64,000 nt of DNA from Roseomonas populi (GTDB lineage: Bacteria; Pseudomonadota; Alphaproteobacteria; Acetobacterales; Acetobacteraceae): assembly GCF_024594815.1 (NCBI RefSeq), contig NZ_JANJOU010000012.1:46886-110885 (forward strand). Direction: 5' to 3'. The first letter of the stretch is position 1; every line of letters begins with the position of its first letter. Made by a program: the position numbers and the translations under genes. Shown in pieces: positions 1 to 8,445 of this stretch. The notes beneath the pieces were generated by a model that did no database searches, was not told where the DNA came from, and saw nothing but the letters and a program-made list of their open reading frames with translations.

Positions 1-161
1 CGGACGGGCGGCTGGAGGCGATCCTGCCGGGCTGGCGCCTTGCCTCCGGCGGGCTCTACTTCGTCACCCCCACGGCGCGGAACCGGCCGGCGAAGGTGGA
101 GGCGCTGGCGGCGTTCATGGCCGAGCGCCTCTCCGGGCGGGGCTGGGGCGGGGTGCCGTGA
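1..161 (+). CDS. LysR-family regulator, C-terminal end (partial)
   Basis: Only the last 53 codons are in the window; the open frame runs in from the left edge and stops at TGA 159-161. The peptide reads GRLEAILPGW, then GGLYFVTP, then RPAKVEALAAFM. This is the usual end of a LysR-type effector-binding domain, where a surface-exposed GLY-Y/F-P-x-R-x-PAKV stretch precedes the last helix. The DNA-binding half and the target lie outside the window, so no regulon can be given. The family call rests on this short tail alone and is moderately sure. Confidence 0.6.
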   Translation, partial: DGRLEAILPGWRLASGGLYFVTPTARNRPAKVEALAAFMAERLSGRGWGGVP

Positions 162-185
162 CCCGCGCGGCGCGGCAGGGCCGGG

Positions 186-734
186 TCAGGGCCGCGCCAG
201 CTTCCGCACGATGGCCCGGATCCCGGCCGCCCCGAGCGGCGCCGGATCGACGGAGCGGTGGATCATGAGGCCCTCGATCAGCGCGTCCAGCGCCCTCGCC
301 GTGCCCGGCTCGAAGTGCTGCCGCAGGGCGGCCTGGCTGCGCTCCATCCAGTCCCTCATCACCGAGCGGAGCGGCGGGTGGCGGGCCGCGAAGGCGTAGA
401 GCTCGTAGCTCAGGAGGAGGGTGCGCTCGTTGGAGCCGGGTTCGCCGAGGATGATGTCCACGACGGCCTCCTCTGCCTCCTCCGTCGTGCGCGCGGCGCC
501 GAGGCGCCCGGCGAACTGCCGCGACATGCTCTCCGCGAGGCGTGTGAAGGCGGTGTGGAGCAGGTCCTCGAGCCCGGCGAAGTGGTAGGTCATCGATCCC
601 AGCGGCACGTCCGCCCGCTCCGCGACCCTGCGGTGGGTGGTTCCCGCCACGCCGTGCGCGGCGATGACGTCCAGCGCGGCTTCGATGATGCGGTCGCGTC
701 GCTCGGGGTCGTGTCGGCGGGGCCTGGTGGTCAA
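186..734 (-). CDS. TetR/AcrR-family transcriptional repressor
   Basis: The protein is 182 aa from a TTG start. The N-terminal helix-turn-helix (about residues 30-52, TTHRRVAERADVPLGSMTYHF) is the classic TetR signature, and the variable helical C-terminal half should bind a ligand. The frame stays open far upstream because of the GC bias. TTG at 734 puts the protein start just before the conserved RRDRIIEAALDVIAAHG helix; GTG at 785 is the alternative and would add 17 residues. The gene diverges from the O-acetyltransferase gene at 879. A GTAC-based inverted repeat lies between the two and suggests autoregulation and control of the neighbour (inference). Ligand unknown. Confidence 0.85.
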   Translation of the reverse strand: MTTRPRRHDPERRDRIIEAALDVIAAHGVAGTTHRRVAERADVPLGSMTYHFAGLEDLLHTAFTRLAESMSRQFAGRLGAARTTEEAEEAVVDIILGEPGSNERTLLLSYELYAFAARHPPLRSVMRDWMERSQAALRQHFEPGTARALDALIEGLMIHRSVDPAPLGAAGIRAIVRKLARP

Positions 735-790
735 GTCGCACGTTCCGGTGATCCGCCGTGGCGCCTGGGCTGCCGGGCTTCCCACCCGAT

Positions 791-808
791 ATGTACGCCT
801 GTACGCAT
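791..808. promoter_or_regulatory. Candidate TetR operator (paired GTAC sites)
   Basis: The sequence ATGTACGCCTGTACGCAT carries two TGTACGC repeats one base apart. Read as an inverted repeat, it is GTAC-N4-GTAC. It sits in the 144-base gap between the divergent TetR and acetyltransferase genes, 57 bases from the TTG start and 71 bases from the ATG. That is where a TetR dimer would block both promoters. No consensus for this regulator is known, so the role is inferred from position and symmetry. Confidence 0.4.
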
Positions 809-878
809 CGTCGCAAGAGGCCTGGACGGGGTCCTTGTGGACCGGCGGGTGCCCGGGCCGGGTGCTGGAAGGGTGGCG

Positions 879-1466
879 ATGCGCAGCGAGCGTGAGAAGA
901 TGCTGGCCGGGGAGCTGTACGACGCCCTCGACCCCGGCCTCGTCGCGGACCGGTACAGGGTCCGGGACCTCTGCCGGCAGCTCAACGCCTCCAGCGATGC
1001 GGAGGAGGAGATGCGGCGCGGGCTCTGCCGGCAGATCTTCGGGAAGGGGGGCGACACGGTCTGGATGCAGCCGCCCTTCCACTGCGACTACGGCTCCAAC
1101 ATCGAGCTGGGCGAGCGCGTGTTCTTCAACTTCAACTGCGTGGTGCTCGATGTCTGCCGGGTCCGCATCGGCGACTTCACGCTGTTCGGGCCGGGCGTGC
1201 AGATCCTCACGCCGATGCACCCGCTCGACGCGGCGCTGCGCCGGAAGGAGGAGTACGGCAGGCCGATCGACATCGGCGCGGACGTGTGGGTCGGCGGCGG
1301 GGCGCTGATCCTGCCGGGCGTGACGATCGGCTCGGGCGCGGTGATCGGGGCGGGCAGCGTCGTCACGCGCGACGTGCCGGCCGGTGTTCTCGCCGCCGGC
1401 AACCCCTGCCGCATCATCCGCGAGATCACCGGAGAGGAGCGGGAAGCGCGGGCGTCCCGCTCCTGA
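879..1466 (+). CDS. Maltose/galactoside-type O-acetyltransferase
   Basis: The protein has 195 aa, the normal length for the NodL/LacA/Maa family. Residues 1-55 are the short helical Mac domain (REKMLAGELYDALDP). From about residue 70 come left-handed beta-helix hexapeptide repeats (IGADVWVGGGALILPGVTIG, then GAVIGAGSVVTRDVPAG). His114 in TPMHPLD matches the catalytic His of this family, and Asn85 in FNFN is also conserved. It should transfer acetyl from acetyl-CoA to a sugar hydroxyl in the cytoplasm; the acceptor cannot be told from sequence. The ATG at 879 has GGAAGGG seven bases upstream and starts the family-typical MRSEREKM. The divergent TetR gene is its likely regulator. Confidence 0.88.
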   Translation: MRSEREKMLAGELYDALDPGLVADRYRVRDLCRQLNASSDAEEEMRRGLCRQIFGKGGDTVWMQPPFHCDYGSNIELGERVFFNFNCVVLDVCRVRIGDFTLFGPGVQILTPMHPLDAALRRKEEYGRPIDIGADVWVGGGALILPGVTIGSGAVIGAGSVVTRDVPAGVLAAGNPCRIIREITGEEREARASRS

Positions 1467-1500
1467 CGGCAGGCCCGGAAAGGCCCCGGGCGCGCGGCGG

Positions 1501-2289
1501 TTACCCGGCGGCCCGCACCAGCGGCTCCAGCCCCGTCTTCTGCAGCGCGGGCGCCGCCTCGGGGGAGGCGAGGTAGCGGATCAGGGCGCGGGCCGCCTCC
1601 GGCTCCCGCGCGTTCGCCGCGATGCCCGCGCAGAAGATGGTGGGCTGCTGCACGGCCTCCGGGATGGTGCCTAGGTAGTCGATCCCCTCGATCGGCAGCA
1701 GCTCGCTCACCTGCTGAAAGCCGATCTCGGCCTCGCCGCGCGCCACCACCGTGCCCACGCGCTCGCTGTAGATGCGGCGGCTCTTGGCCATCAGCTCGTC
1801 GTGCAGGCCGAGCTTCCGGTACATCTCCGTCTCGATGTAGACGCCGCTCGCGCTGGCCGAGTAGGCGATGGACTTCGCGGCCAGCAGGGCCTGGCGGAAG
1901 GATTCCAGGCTGGAGATGTCGGGCCGCGGCGCGCCCTTGCGCACGGCCATGCCGATGAGGGAGCGGGCGATGTCCACCCGGCTGCCCGGCTGGGCCTGGC
2001 CCTTGGCGATCAGCGCCTCCAGCCCGTCCGCCGCCAGCAGCACCACGTCCGCCGGCTCCCCCCGCGCCAGGCGCTGGGGGATGGCATCGGGCGCCGCGCC
2101 CATGGAGGCGCCCTGGTGGGTGGTGAGCTTGTGGCCCGTGCTGCTCTCGAAGCCCGGGATCAGGGAGCGGTAGGCGGCGGTGAGGCCGCCCGAGGTCAGC
2201 ACCACCACCTCCGCCGCCGCGGCGCGGCGGGCGAGGAAGGGCAGGGCGGCGGCGCCCAGCAGCAGGGCGCGGCGCGAGGCGTGGATCAT
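1501..2289 (-). CDS. ModA-like periplasmic substrate-binding protein
   Basis: The 262 aa protein has a signal peptide (MIHASRRALLLGAAALPFLA, cleavage near residue 25). The mature part follows the type-II binding fold of molybdate-binding ModA: VVVLTSGGLTAAYRSLIPGFE at the start, GEPADVVLLA in the middle, and a helical end. It lacks a lipobox. No ModB or ModC permease gene is adjacent, so it is an orphan binding protein here. Many ModA-like proteins of this group bind unknown anions or small organic acids, so molybdate should not be assumed. The RR near the N terminus could direct it to Tat, but the motif is incomplete. Confidence 0.8.
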   Translation of the reverse strand: MIHASRRALLLGAAALPFLARRAAAAEVVVLTSGGLTAAYRSLIPGFESSTGHKLTTHQGASMGAAPDAIPQRLARGEPADVVLLAADGLEALIAKGQAQPGSRVDIARSLIGMAVRKGAPRPDISSLESFRQALLAAKSIAYSASASGVYIETEMYRKLGLHDELMAKSRRIYSERVGTVVARGEAEIGFQQVSELLPIEGIDYLGTIPEAVQQPTIFCAGIAANAREPEAARALIRYLASPEAAPALQKTGLEPLVRAAG

Positions 2290-2432
2290 GGCGGTCCTCC
2301 CGGTTTGGCGGGAGGCTAGAGCCGATTTCCCGGCAGTGGAACCGCGGGCGCGGGGGGGGCGCCTTCCCGGCCGGCCTCCCGGCGATGTTCATGCGTATTC
2401 CGGAATGGACGGCGGCGTGGCATTCCCGTCCG

Positions 2433-3350
2433 ATGCTCAGGCAAGCCCTCCGCCGCCTTCGCGCCTGCCTTGTCGCGGCCCTTCCGCTCGCCCTCCCGGC
2501 CTGCGTGGCTCCCTGCGATGGAGGGCCGAGCACCACGGTGGGGGTGGCGCTGCAGAACCGCCTTCCCGTCATGCCGGTGGAGGTGAACGGCAGGCCAGTT
2601 CCCTTCGTGATGGACACGGGGGCCTCCCTCACCACCCTCCTGCCGGAGGGCGTGGCCGTGCTGGGCCTGCCCGTGGACCGGCTGCGCTTCTCCAGCGGCG
2701 TGGGGATCGCCGGCGAGACGCGGGCGCAGAACGTGCTGCTCTCCCGGATGCGGGTGGGAGGGCACGACCTGCGGAATTTGTCGGTCCCGGTCGCCGCCTA
2801 TTCCCGGCCGGGCGGGGCGCGCGTGGCGGGGCTGCTCGGCGCGGACCTGCTGCGGATCTCCGAGGTCGAGCTGGACATGCCGGCCCGCCGCGTGACCCTG
2901 CATGACGGGCGCCGGTGCCGCCTGGCGGCGATGCCCGGGCAGGGCGCCTACGACGCCATCCCCGTCGCGCTCGTGGGGGGCGGGCTCATGGTGCTGCCGG
3001 TCGAGGTGAACGGGCAGCCGATGCGGGCCCTCTTCGACACGGGGGCCGAGGCCAGCCTGCTCCGGCGCTCCCTGGCGCCCGCGATCGGGGTGACGGAGCA
3101 GGAAGTGACGAGGCTTCCGATGGGGACCGCCCATGGGATCGGGACGGGGGGCGTGGAGGTCCGCCTGCTCCGGGGCGTCACGGTCCGGATCGGGGCGGAG
3201 AGGATGGCCGGTGCGTCACTGCTCCTCGGGCCCTTGCCGGCCTCCGCCCCTTTCGACCTCATTCTCGGGCAGGACTACATCGGGGGGCGGCGGTTCTGGC
3301 TCTCCTATGCCGAGCAGCGCCTCTACGTGCAGAGGCCCGGCGGGCGCTAG
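2433..3350 (+). CDS. Lipoprotein with two retropepsin-like aspartic protease domains
   Basis: From ATG 2433 the product is 305 aa; an earlier ATG at 2385 would put 16 residues before the signal peptide. Residues 1-24 end in the lipobox LPAC (Cys24), so the protein is probably a lipoprotein. Two retroviral-type aspartic protease halves follow. The first has DTGASLTTL (Asp61) and closes with GLLGADLL at about 133-140. The second has FDTGAEASLL (Asp202) and closes with LILGQDYI near the end. Bacterial members usually carry one DTG and dimerise, so two in one chain suggest a pepsin-like intramolecular pair. The gene stands alone between convergent and divergent neighbours. Substrate unknown. Confidence 0.8.
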   Translation: MLRQALRRLRACLVAALPLALPACVAPCDGGPSTTVGVALQNRLPVMPVEVNGRPVPFVMDTGASLTTLLPEGVAVLGLPVDRLRFSSGVGIAGETRAQNVLLSRMRVGGHDLRNLSVPVAAYSRPGGARVAGLLGADLLRISEVELDMPARRVTLHDGRRCRLAAMPGQGAYDAIPVALVGGGLMVLPVEVNGQPMRALFDTGAEASLLRRSLAPAIGVTEQEVTRLPMGTAHGIGTGGVEVRLLRGVTVRIGAERMAGASLLLGPLPASAPFDLILGQDYIGGRRFWLSYAEQRLYVQRPGGR

Positions 3351-3400
3351 ACCGCCGGAGGGCGGGAGCGGGATGGCGGGGGAGCCGGCCATCCGCGGCC

Positions 3401-4120
3401 TCAGAGCAGGGCCCGCAGCAGCACCGGCGCCAGCAGGGCACTGACGAGGGCATTCAGCGCCATGGCGATGCCGGCGAAGGTGCCGGCCACCGGGTTCACC
3501 GTGAAGGCGCGGGCCGTGCCCAGCCCGTGCGCGGCCAGCCCCGCCGCGAAGCCGCGGGCGCGCATGTCCTTCATCCCCATGGCGTTCATCACGGGGGTGA
3601 CGATCACCGCCCCGATGGCGCCGGTGATGAGGACGAGGACGGCCGCCAGGGCCGCATCCCCGCCCAGGCTCTCCGCGATGCCCATGGCGATGCCGGTGGT
3701 CACCGATTTCGGCGCGAGCGAGGCGAGGACGGGGCCGGAGACGCCGAGGGCGCGGGCGATCAGCAGGGCGGAGAGCATGGCGGTGATGGAACCCGCCAGC
3801 AGCGCCGCCGCCATGGGCAGGAGAGAGCGCAGCACGGTGTGCCGGTTGCGGTAGAGCGGCACGGCCAGCGCGACGGTGGCGGGGCCGATGAGGAAGTGCA
3901 CGAACTGCGCGCCCTCGAAATAGGTGCGGTAGGGCGTGCCGGTCGCGTAGAGGACGCCCGCCGCGATCACCACGGCGATGAGCATGGGGTTCGCCACGGG
4001 GTGGCGCCGCAGCAGGGCCGAGATCCGGTCCGCCGCCAGGTAGGCCAGCAACGTGACCGTCAGCCAGAGGAGCGGCGTGCGGGAGAGATAGACCCAGAGA
4101 GAGAAATCGGGGTCGCTCAT
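3401..4120 (-). CDS. lrgB: LrgB/CidB-family membrane protein
   Basis: The 239 aa protein is a polytopic inner-membrane protein with several hydrophobic segments. It carries the LrgB hallmark LAPKSVTTGIAMGIAESLGG at about residues 135-155 and the later GLAAHGLGTARA. Its ATG overlaps the stop of lrgA by 4 bases (ATGA at 4117-4120), so the pair is translationally coupled. In other bacteria LrgAB/CidAB proteins form holin/antiholin-like or pyruvate-linked transporters that modulate murein hydrolase activity. The exact role here is not shown. Confidence 0.93.
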   Translation of the reverse strand: MSDPDFSLWVYLSRTPLLWLTVTLLAYLAADRISALLRRHPVANPMLIAVVIAAGVLYATGTPYRTYFEGAQFVHFLIGPATVALAVPLYRNRHTVLRSLLPMAAALLAGSITAMLSALLIARALGVSGPVLASLAPKSVTTGIAMGIAESLGGDAALAAVLVLITGAIGAVIVTPVMNAMGMKDMRARGFAAGLAAHGLGTARAFTVNPVAGTFAGIAMALNALVSALLAPVLLRALL

Positions 4121-4500
4121 GCGCCGGCCTCCTCCTTGCTGCCGCGGCCCGTCATGCGGGCGACGGCGACGAAGACGAGGGCGGTGACGACAAGGCCGAG
4201 CAGGGTGGAGACCACCAGCGAGGCGGCGAGCGCGAACCAGTGGGCCGCCAGCACGTCCATCCGGTTCACCACCCCCACCCCGGCCGGGACGAAGAGGAGG
4301 GTGAGGTTCATCAGCAGCCCGTCCGCCGGGCCGGTGACGAAGCGGGTGTCCAGCGGTTCTGCCAGCAGGTCATTCCCGAGCAGCAACAGGAGCAGGAGCA
4401 CCATGCCGACCACGGGGCCGGGCAGGGGCCAGCCCGTGCCGTGCACCAGCGCCTCCCCCACGAGTTGGCAGAGAAGGATGAGGGCCGCGCCAGGGATCAT
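4117..4500 (-). CDS. lrgA: LrgA/CidA-family holin-like membrane protein
   Basis: The 127 aa protein has four predicted membrane helices and the LrgA pattern. LCQLVGEALVHGTGWPLPGPVVGMVLLL sits near the N terminus, where the PGPVVGM turn is the family signature, followed by LTLLFVPAGVGVV. It is the first gene of the lrgAB pair and its stop overlaps the lrgB start. The 167-base gap to the divergent pgi gene at 4668 must hold promoters for both. No LytSR two-component genes are nearby. Confidence 0.9.
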   Translation of the reverse strand: MIPGAALILLCQLVGEALVHGTGWPLPGPVVGMVLLLLLLLGNDLLAEPLDTRFVTGPADGLLMNLTLLFVPAGVGVVNRMDVLAAHWFALAASLVVSTLLGLVVTALVFVAVARMTGRGSKEEAGA

Positions 4501-4667
4501 GGGTGGGGTTTAGCGAGGATCGTGCCGGGGCGGCCCCGCGATCCCGTCGCATCGCCCATGCCGCCCCGTGGGAGGGGCCGGGGAAGTCCCGCGCGGAGGT
4601 GATGGGCCCCCGGCTTTCCCGCGGGAGCGGCCCTCCGTAACCTCCGCCCGATTCGGAGGGGGCCAAC

Positions 4668-6278
4668 ATGGCGGACGGGATCGAGGCGGCCTGGGACCGG
4701 GTTGCGGAGCTGGCGCGCACCCCCGGGGCGGGCGCCATCCGCCCGCTGATGGCCGATGCGGCCCGGGCGGCGCGCCTTACCCGCCGGGCGGGGGACGTGC
4801 TGGCGGACCTGACCAAGACCTCCCTTTCCGCCGAGGTGCTGGACGCGCTGCTGGCCCTGGCCGGGGAGCGCGGCGTGCTGGCGGCGCGGGACGCCATGGC
4901 GCGCGGCGAGGCGATCAACACCACCGAAGGCCGCGCCGTGCTGCACATGGCGCTGCGCGGGCCGCGTGGGGCCTTCAAGGCCGGAAGCGAGGACGCCTCC
5001 GCCGAGGTGCACGACACGCTGGACGCCATGCGCGCCTTCTGCGCCCGGGTGCATGGGGAACAGCGCTTCACCGACGTGGTGAACATCGGCATCGGTGGCT
5101 CCGACCTCGGGCCGCAGATGGCGGCGCGGGCGCTGTGGCGCGCGGGGATGCCGATGCGCGCCCACTACCTCTCCAACGTCGATGGCCATGCCTGGGAGGC
5201 GATGCGCCACGGGCTGGACCCGGCGCGCACCCTGGTTCTGGTGGCGAGCAAGACCTTCACCACCGCCGAGACCATGGCCAACGCCCACCTGGTGCGGGAC
5301 TGGCTGCGGGCGGGGCTGGGCGAGGCGGAGGCGGGGGCGCATCTCGTCGCGCTCTCCACCAACCTGAAGGCCACTGCCGCCTTCGGCGTGCCGGAAGGGC
5401 AGGTCTTCGGCTTCAAGGATTGGGTTGGCGGGCGCTTCTCCATGTGGTCGGCCATAGGGCTCTCGGTCGCGCTGGCCTGCGGGTGGGAGGTGTTCCAGGC
5501 GCTGCTGGACGGCGCGCGGAGGATGGACGAGCACTTCCTCTCGGCCCCGGCCGAGGAGAACCTGCCCCTGCTGATGGCGCTGGCGGAGGTGTGGCACGTG
5601 GACATGCTGGGCTACCCCACCCGCGCCGTGCTGCCCTATGACGAGCGCCTGGGCCGCTTCCCCGCCCATCTCCAGCAGGTGGAGATGGAGAGCCTGGGCA
5701 AGCGCGTGACGTTGGGCGGGCTGCCCGTTTCCCGCCCGACCGGCCCGGTGGTGTTCGGCGAGCCCGGCACCAACGCGCAGCACTCCTTCATGCAGCTGCT
5801 GCACCAGGGCACCACGCCTGTTCCCGCCGACATCGTGCTGGTGGCGAACCCCGACCACGGCTTCGAGGAGAACCACCGCCAGCTTCTCGCCAACGGCCTC
5901 GCCCAGGCCGAGGCCCTGCTGCGCGGCCGGGACGCGACGGAGGTGCGGGAGGAGATGGAGGCGAAGGGGATGGACGCCGCCGCCATCGCGGCGCTGCTGC
6001 CCCACCGCCTCTTCCCCGGCGACCGTCCCAGCACCACCCTGCTGATCCCGCACCTGGATGCGGGCACGCTGGGGCAGCTCGTCGCGCTCTACGAGCACAA
6101 GGTGTTCTGCCTCGGCGCGCTGTGGAACGTGAACGCCTTCGACCAGTGGGGGGTGGAGCTGGGCAAGCAGCTCGCGGGGGTGCTGGTGCCGGAACTGGCG
6201 CCAGGGGCGAAGCCGGGGGCGCACGATCCCTCCACCACGGCGCTGATCGCGGAGATCCACCGGCTGCGCGGGGAATAG
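4668..6278 (+). CDS. pgi: Glucose-6-phosphate isomerase
   Basis: The 536 aa protein is the full length of a bacterial PGI. It interconverts glucose 6-phosphate and fructose 6-phosphate in the cytoplasm. Visible family blocks are NIGIGGSDLGPQ (about 140), VGGRFSMWSAIGLS (about 255), GEPGTNAQHSFMQLLHQG with the catalytic Glu and His (about 363-385), and the C-terminal signature VNAFDQWGVELGKQLA carrying the active-site Lys. The ATG at 4668 follows GGAGGGGGCC. The gene stands as a single unit, divergent from lrgAB and followed in the same direction by the ABC-F gene. Confidence 0.97.
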   Translation: MADGIEAAWDRVAELARTPGAGAIRPLMADAARAARLTRRAGDVLADLTKTSLSAEVLDALLALAGERGVLAARDAMARGEAINTTEGRAVLHMALRGPRGAFKAGSEDASAEVHDTLDAMRAFCARVHGEQRFTDVVNIGIGGSDLGPQMAARALWRAGMPMRAHYLSNVDGHAWEAMRHGLDPARTLVLVASKTFTTAETMANAHLVRDWLRAGLGEAEAGAHLVALSTNLKATAAFGVPEGQVFGFKDWVGGRFSMWSAIGLSVALACGWEVFQALLDGARRMDEHFLSAPAEENLPLLMALAEVWHVDMLGYPTRAVLPYDERLGRFPAHLQQVEMESLGKRVTLGGLPVSRPTGPVVFGEPGTNAQHSFMQLLHQGTTPVPADIVLVANPDHGFEENHRQLLANGLAQAEALLRGRDATEVREEMEAKGMDAAAIAALLPHRLFPGDRPSTTLLIPHLDAGTLGQLVALYEHKVFCLGALWNVNAFDQWGVELGKQLAGVLVPELAPGAKPGAHDPSTTALIAEIHRLRGE

Positions 6279-6395
6279 GGCGTTCGAGGGAGGGGCGGCC
6301 TTCCCGGCGGCGGTTGACGCCTGGGCATCGGGCGTGTTCTCGGACGCCCCTTCCCGATGCCGGCGCGCCGCGCCGATCCCAGGCCCCGAGTACCC

Positions 6396-8015
6396 ATGAT
6401 CCGCCTCGATTCCATCAGCAAGCAGAGCGGCCAGCAGCTTCTCTTCATCGATGCCTCCGCCGCGCTCCAGCGCGGCGAGAAGATCGGCCTCGTCGGCCCC
6501 AACGGCGCGGGCAAGACCACCCTGTTCCGCATGATCACCGGGGCCGAGCAGCCGGATGAGGGCCAGGTGCTGGTGGACCGTGGCGTCACCGTCGGCCTCT
6601 TCAGCCAGGATGTGGGGGAGATGTCCGGCCGCACCCCGGTGGCGGAGGTGATGGACGGCGCCGGCGATGTCAGCACGGTCGCGGCCGAGCTGGCCGCGCT
6701 GGAGGCCGCCATGGCGGACCCGGAGACGGAGGACCTGGACGCCGTCATCGAGCGCTTCGGCGAGGTGCAGGGGCGCTTCGAGGAGCTGGGCGGCTACGCG
6801 CTGGAGGGCCGCGCGCAGGAGGTGCTGGCAGGGCTGGGCTTCAGCGGGGAGATGATGGAGGGCGATGTCGGCAAGCTCTCCGGCGGCTGGAAGATGCGCG
6901 TGGCGCTGGCGCGCATCCTGCTAATGCGCCCGGACGTGATGCTGCTGGACGAGCCGAGCAACCACCTGGACCTGGAGAGCCTGATCTGGCTGGAGGGGTT
7001 CCTGCGCGGCTATGACGGCGCGCTGCTGATGACCTCGCACGACCGCGAGTTCATGAACCGCATCATCAACAAGGTGGTGGAGATCGATGGCGGCGCGCTG
7101 AACTCCTACACCGGCGACTACGAGTTCTACGAGGCGCAGCGCGCCATGAACGAGCGCCAGCAGCAGGCGCAGTTCGAGCGCCAGCAGGCGATGCTGGCGA
7201 AGGAGATCAAGTTCATCGAGCGCTTCAAGGCGCGCGCCTCCCACGCCGCGCAGGTGCAGAGCCGCGTGAAGAAGCTGGACAAGATCGAGCGCGTGGAGCC
7301 GCCGAAGCGCCGGCAGACCGTGGTATTCGAGTTCGGCCAGGCGCCGCGATCCGGCGACGACGTGGCGAGCCTGAAGGGCGTGCACAAGCGCTACGGCAGC
7401 AAGGTGATCTACGAGGGGCTGGACTTCCTGGTGCGCCGGAAGGAGCGCTGCTGCGTGCTGGGCACCAACGGCGCCGGCAAGTCCACGCTGCTGAAGCTGG
7501 TGGCGGGCTCCACCGCGCCGGATGCGGGCACCGTCTCGCTCGGCGGCAGCGTGAAGATGGGCTACTTCGCCCAGCACGCCATGGAGCTGCTGGACGGGGA
7601 GCGCACCGTGTTCCAGGCGCTGGAGGATGCCTTCCCGCAGGCCGCGCAGGGATCGCTGCGGACGCTGGCCGGCTGCTTCGGCTTCTCCGGCGACGAGGTG
7701 GAGAAGCGCTGCCGCGTGCTCTCGGGCGGGGAGAAGGCGCGGCTGGTGATGGCGCGCATGCTGTACGACCCGCCGAACTTCCTGGTGCTGGACGAGCCGA
7801 CCAACCACCTGGACATGGCGACGAAGGAGATGCTGATCGCGGCTCTCTCGGACTACGAGGGCACGATGCTCTTCGTCTCGCACGACCGGCACTTCCTGGC
7901 CGCGCTGTCCAACCGCGTGCTGGAGCTGACGCCGGAGGGCATCCACCAGTACGACGGCGGCTACACCGAGTACGTGGCGCATACCGGGCAGGAGGCACCC
8001 GGCCTGCACGCCTAG
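6396..8015 (+). CDS. ABC-F family ATPase (translation-type, no membrane domain)
   Basis: The product is 539 aa from ATG 6396 (MIRLDSISKQSG); an ATG 39 bases upstream would add a non-conserved tail. It contains two ATP-binding cassettes in one chain. Cassette 1 has GPNGAGKTTLF, LSGGWKMR and LLDEPSNHLD. Cassette 2 has GTNGAGKSTLLK, LSGGEKARL and LVLDEPTNHLDMATK. The linker between them, about residues 235-300, is rich in Gln, Glu, Lys and Arg, like the ABC-F P-site tRNA interaction motif. There is no transmembrane part. Members act on the ribosome (EttA, Uup, YbiT, YheS types). Subgroup and target here are not certain. Confidence 0.92.
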   Translation: MIRLDSISKQSGQQLLFIDASAALQRGEKIGLVGPNGAGKTTLFRMITGAEQPDEGQVLVDRGVTVGLFSQDVGEMSGRTPVAEVMDGAGDVSTVAAELAALEAAMADPETEDLDAVIERFGEVQGRFEELGGYALEGRAQEVLAGLGFSGEMMEGDVGKLSGGWKMRVALARILLMRPDVMLLDEPSNHLDLESLIWLEGFLRGYDGALLMTSHDREFMNRIINKVVEIDGGALNSYTGDYEFYEAQRAMNERQQQAQFERQQAMLAKEIKFIERFKARASHAAQVQSRVKKLDKIERVEPPKRRQTVVFEFGQAPRSGDDVASLKGVHKRYGSKVIYEGLDFLVRRKERCCVLGTNGAGKSTLLKLVAGSTAPDAGTVSLGGSVKMGYFAQHAMELLDGERTVFQALEDAFPQAAQGSLRTLAGCFGFSGDEVEKRCRVLSGGEKARLVMARMLYDPPNFLVLDEPTNHLDMATKEMLIAALSDYEGTMLFVSHDRHFLAALSNRVLELTPEGIHQYDGGYTEYVAHTGQEAPGLHA

Positions 8016-8049
8016 GTCCTGGCCGCCCGAGAGGATCGGGGCAGGCTCG

Positions 8050-8065
8050 CCGGCGATATCGCCGG
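8050..8065. terminator. Perfect 16-base palindrome between convergent genes
   Basis: CCGGCGATATCGCCGG is a perfect palindrome. It lies 35 bases after the ABC-F stop and 36 bases after the stop of the convergent cytochrome gene. It has no T-tract. It may act as a bidirectional stop or processing hairpin, or it may simply be a protein-binding site. The function is inferred from position. Confidence 0.35.
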
Positions 8066-8100
8066 GGCCGCCCGCCCCATGATCCGCCGGCCGGGGCGCG

Positions 8101-8445
8101 TTACCGGCCTGGGACTGTCGCCGTGACCTCGATCGCCGCGTACCAGGCGGCGAGATCGGCGATCTGCCCGTCCGTCAGCTCCCTGGCCACGATGTTCATC
8201 TGCTCGTTCTCCCGCTCCCTGGCGCGATAGGCGCGGAGCTGCGCCGCGACATAGGCCGCATTCTGCCCGGCCAGGTTCGGGGCTTCGGGCAGGGTGGCGA
8301 TGCCGTCCTGCCCGTGGCAGCTGGAGCAGACGCCGGCGGCCAGCCGCCGGCCCGCGCGCGGATTTCCCTCCTGGCCTTGCGCGTGGGCGGGGACGGTGGC
8401 CGCCCCCGCCAGCAGCAGCACCGCCAGGACCGCTCCCCGTCGCAT
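8101..8445 (-). CDS. Small class I cytochrome c
   Basis: The 114 aa protein has a signal peptide (hydrophobic to AHAQ, about residue 22) followed by a single haem c site CSSCHGQ near residue 40. The candidate distal Met ligand is in NEQMNI. It is a periplasmic one-haem electron carrier. The ATG shares one base with the stop of the upstream dehydrogenase (TGATG at 8447-8443), so the two are translationally coupled. The cytochrome probably takes electrons from that PQQ-type dehydrogenase (inference from coupling and known partner pairs). A GTG one codon earlier (8448) is possible. Confidence 0.9.
   Translation of the reverse strand: MRRGAVLAVLLLAGAATVPAHAQGQEGNPRAGRRLAAGVCSSCHGQDGIATLPEAPNLAGQNAAYVAAQLRAYRARERENEQMNIVARELTDGQIADLAAWYAAIEVTATVPGR

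Noticed and set aside
4497..6260. Long minus-strand open frame (about 587 codons) opposite pgi
   Set aside because: It is a GC-bias shadow: composition is Arg/His/Gly-rich without motifs, and the plus strand codes a full PGI.
7225..7998. Minus-strand Arg/Ser/Pro/Ala-rich frame inside the ABC-F gene
   Set aside because: Low-complexity shadow typical of high-GC DNA; the ABC-F product is complete on the plus strand.
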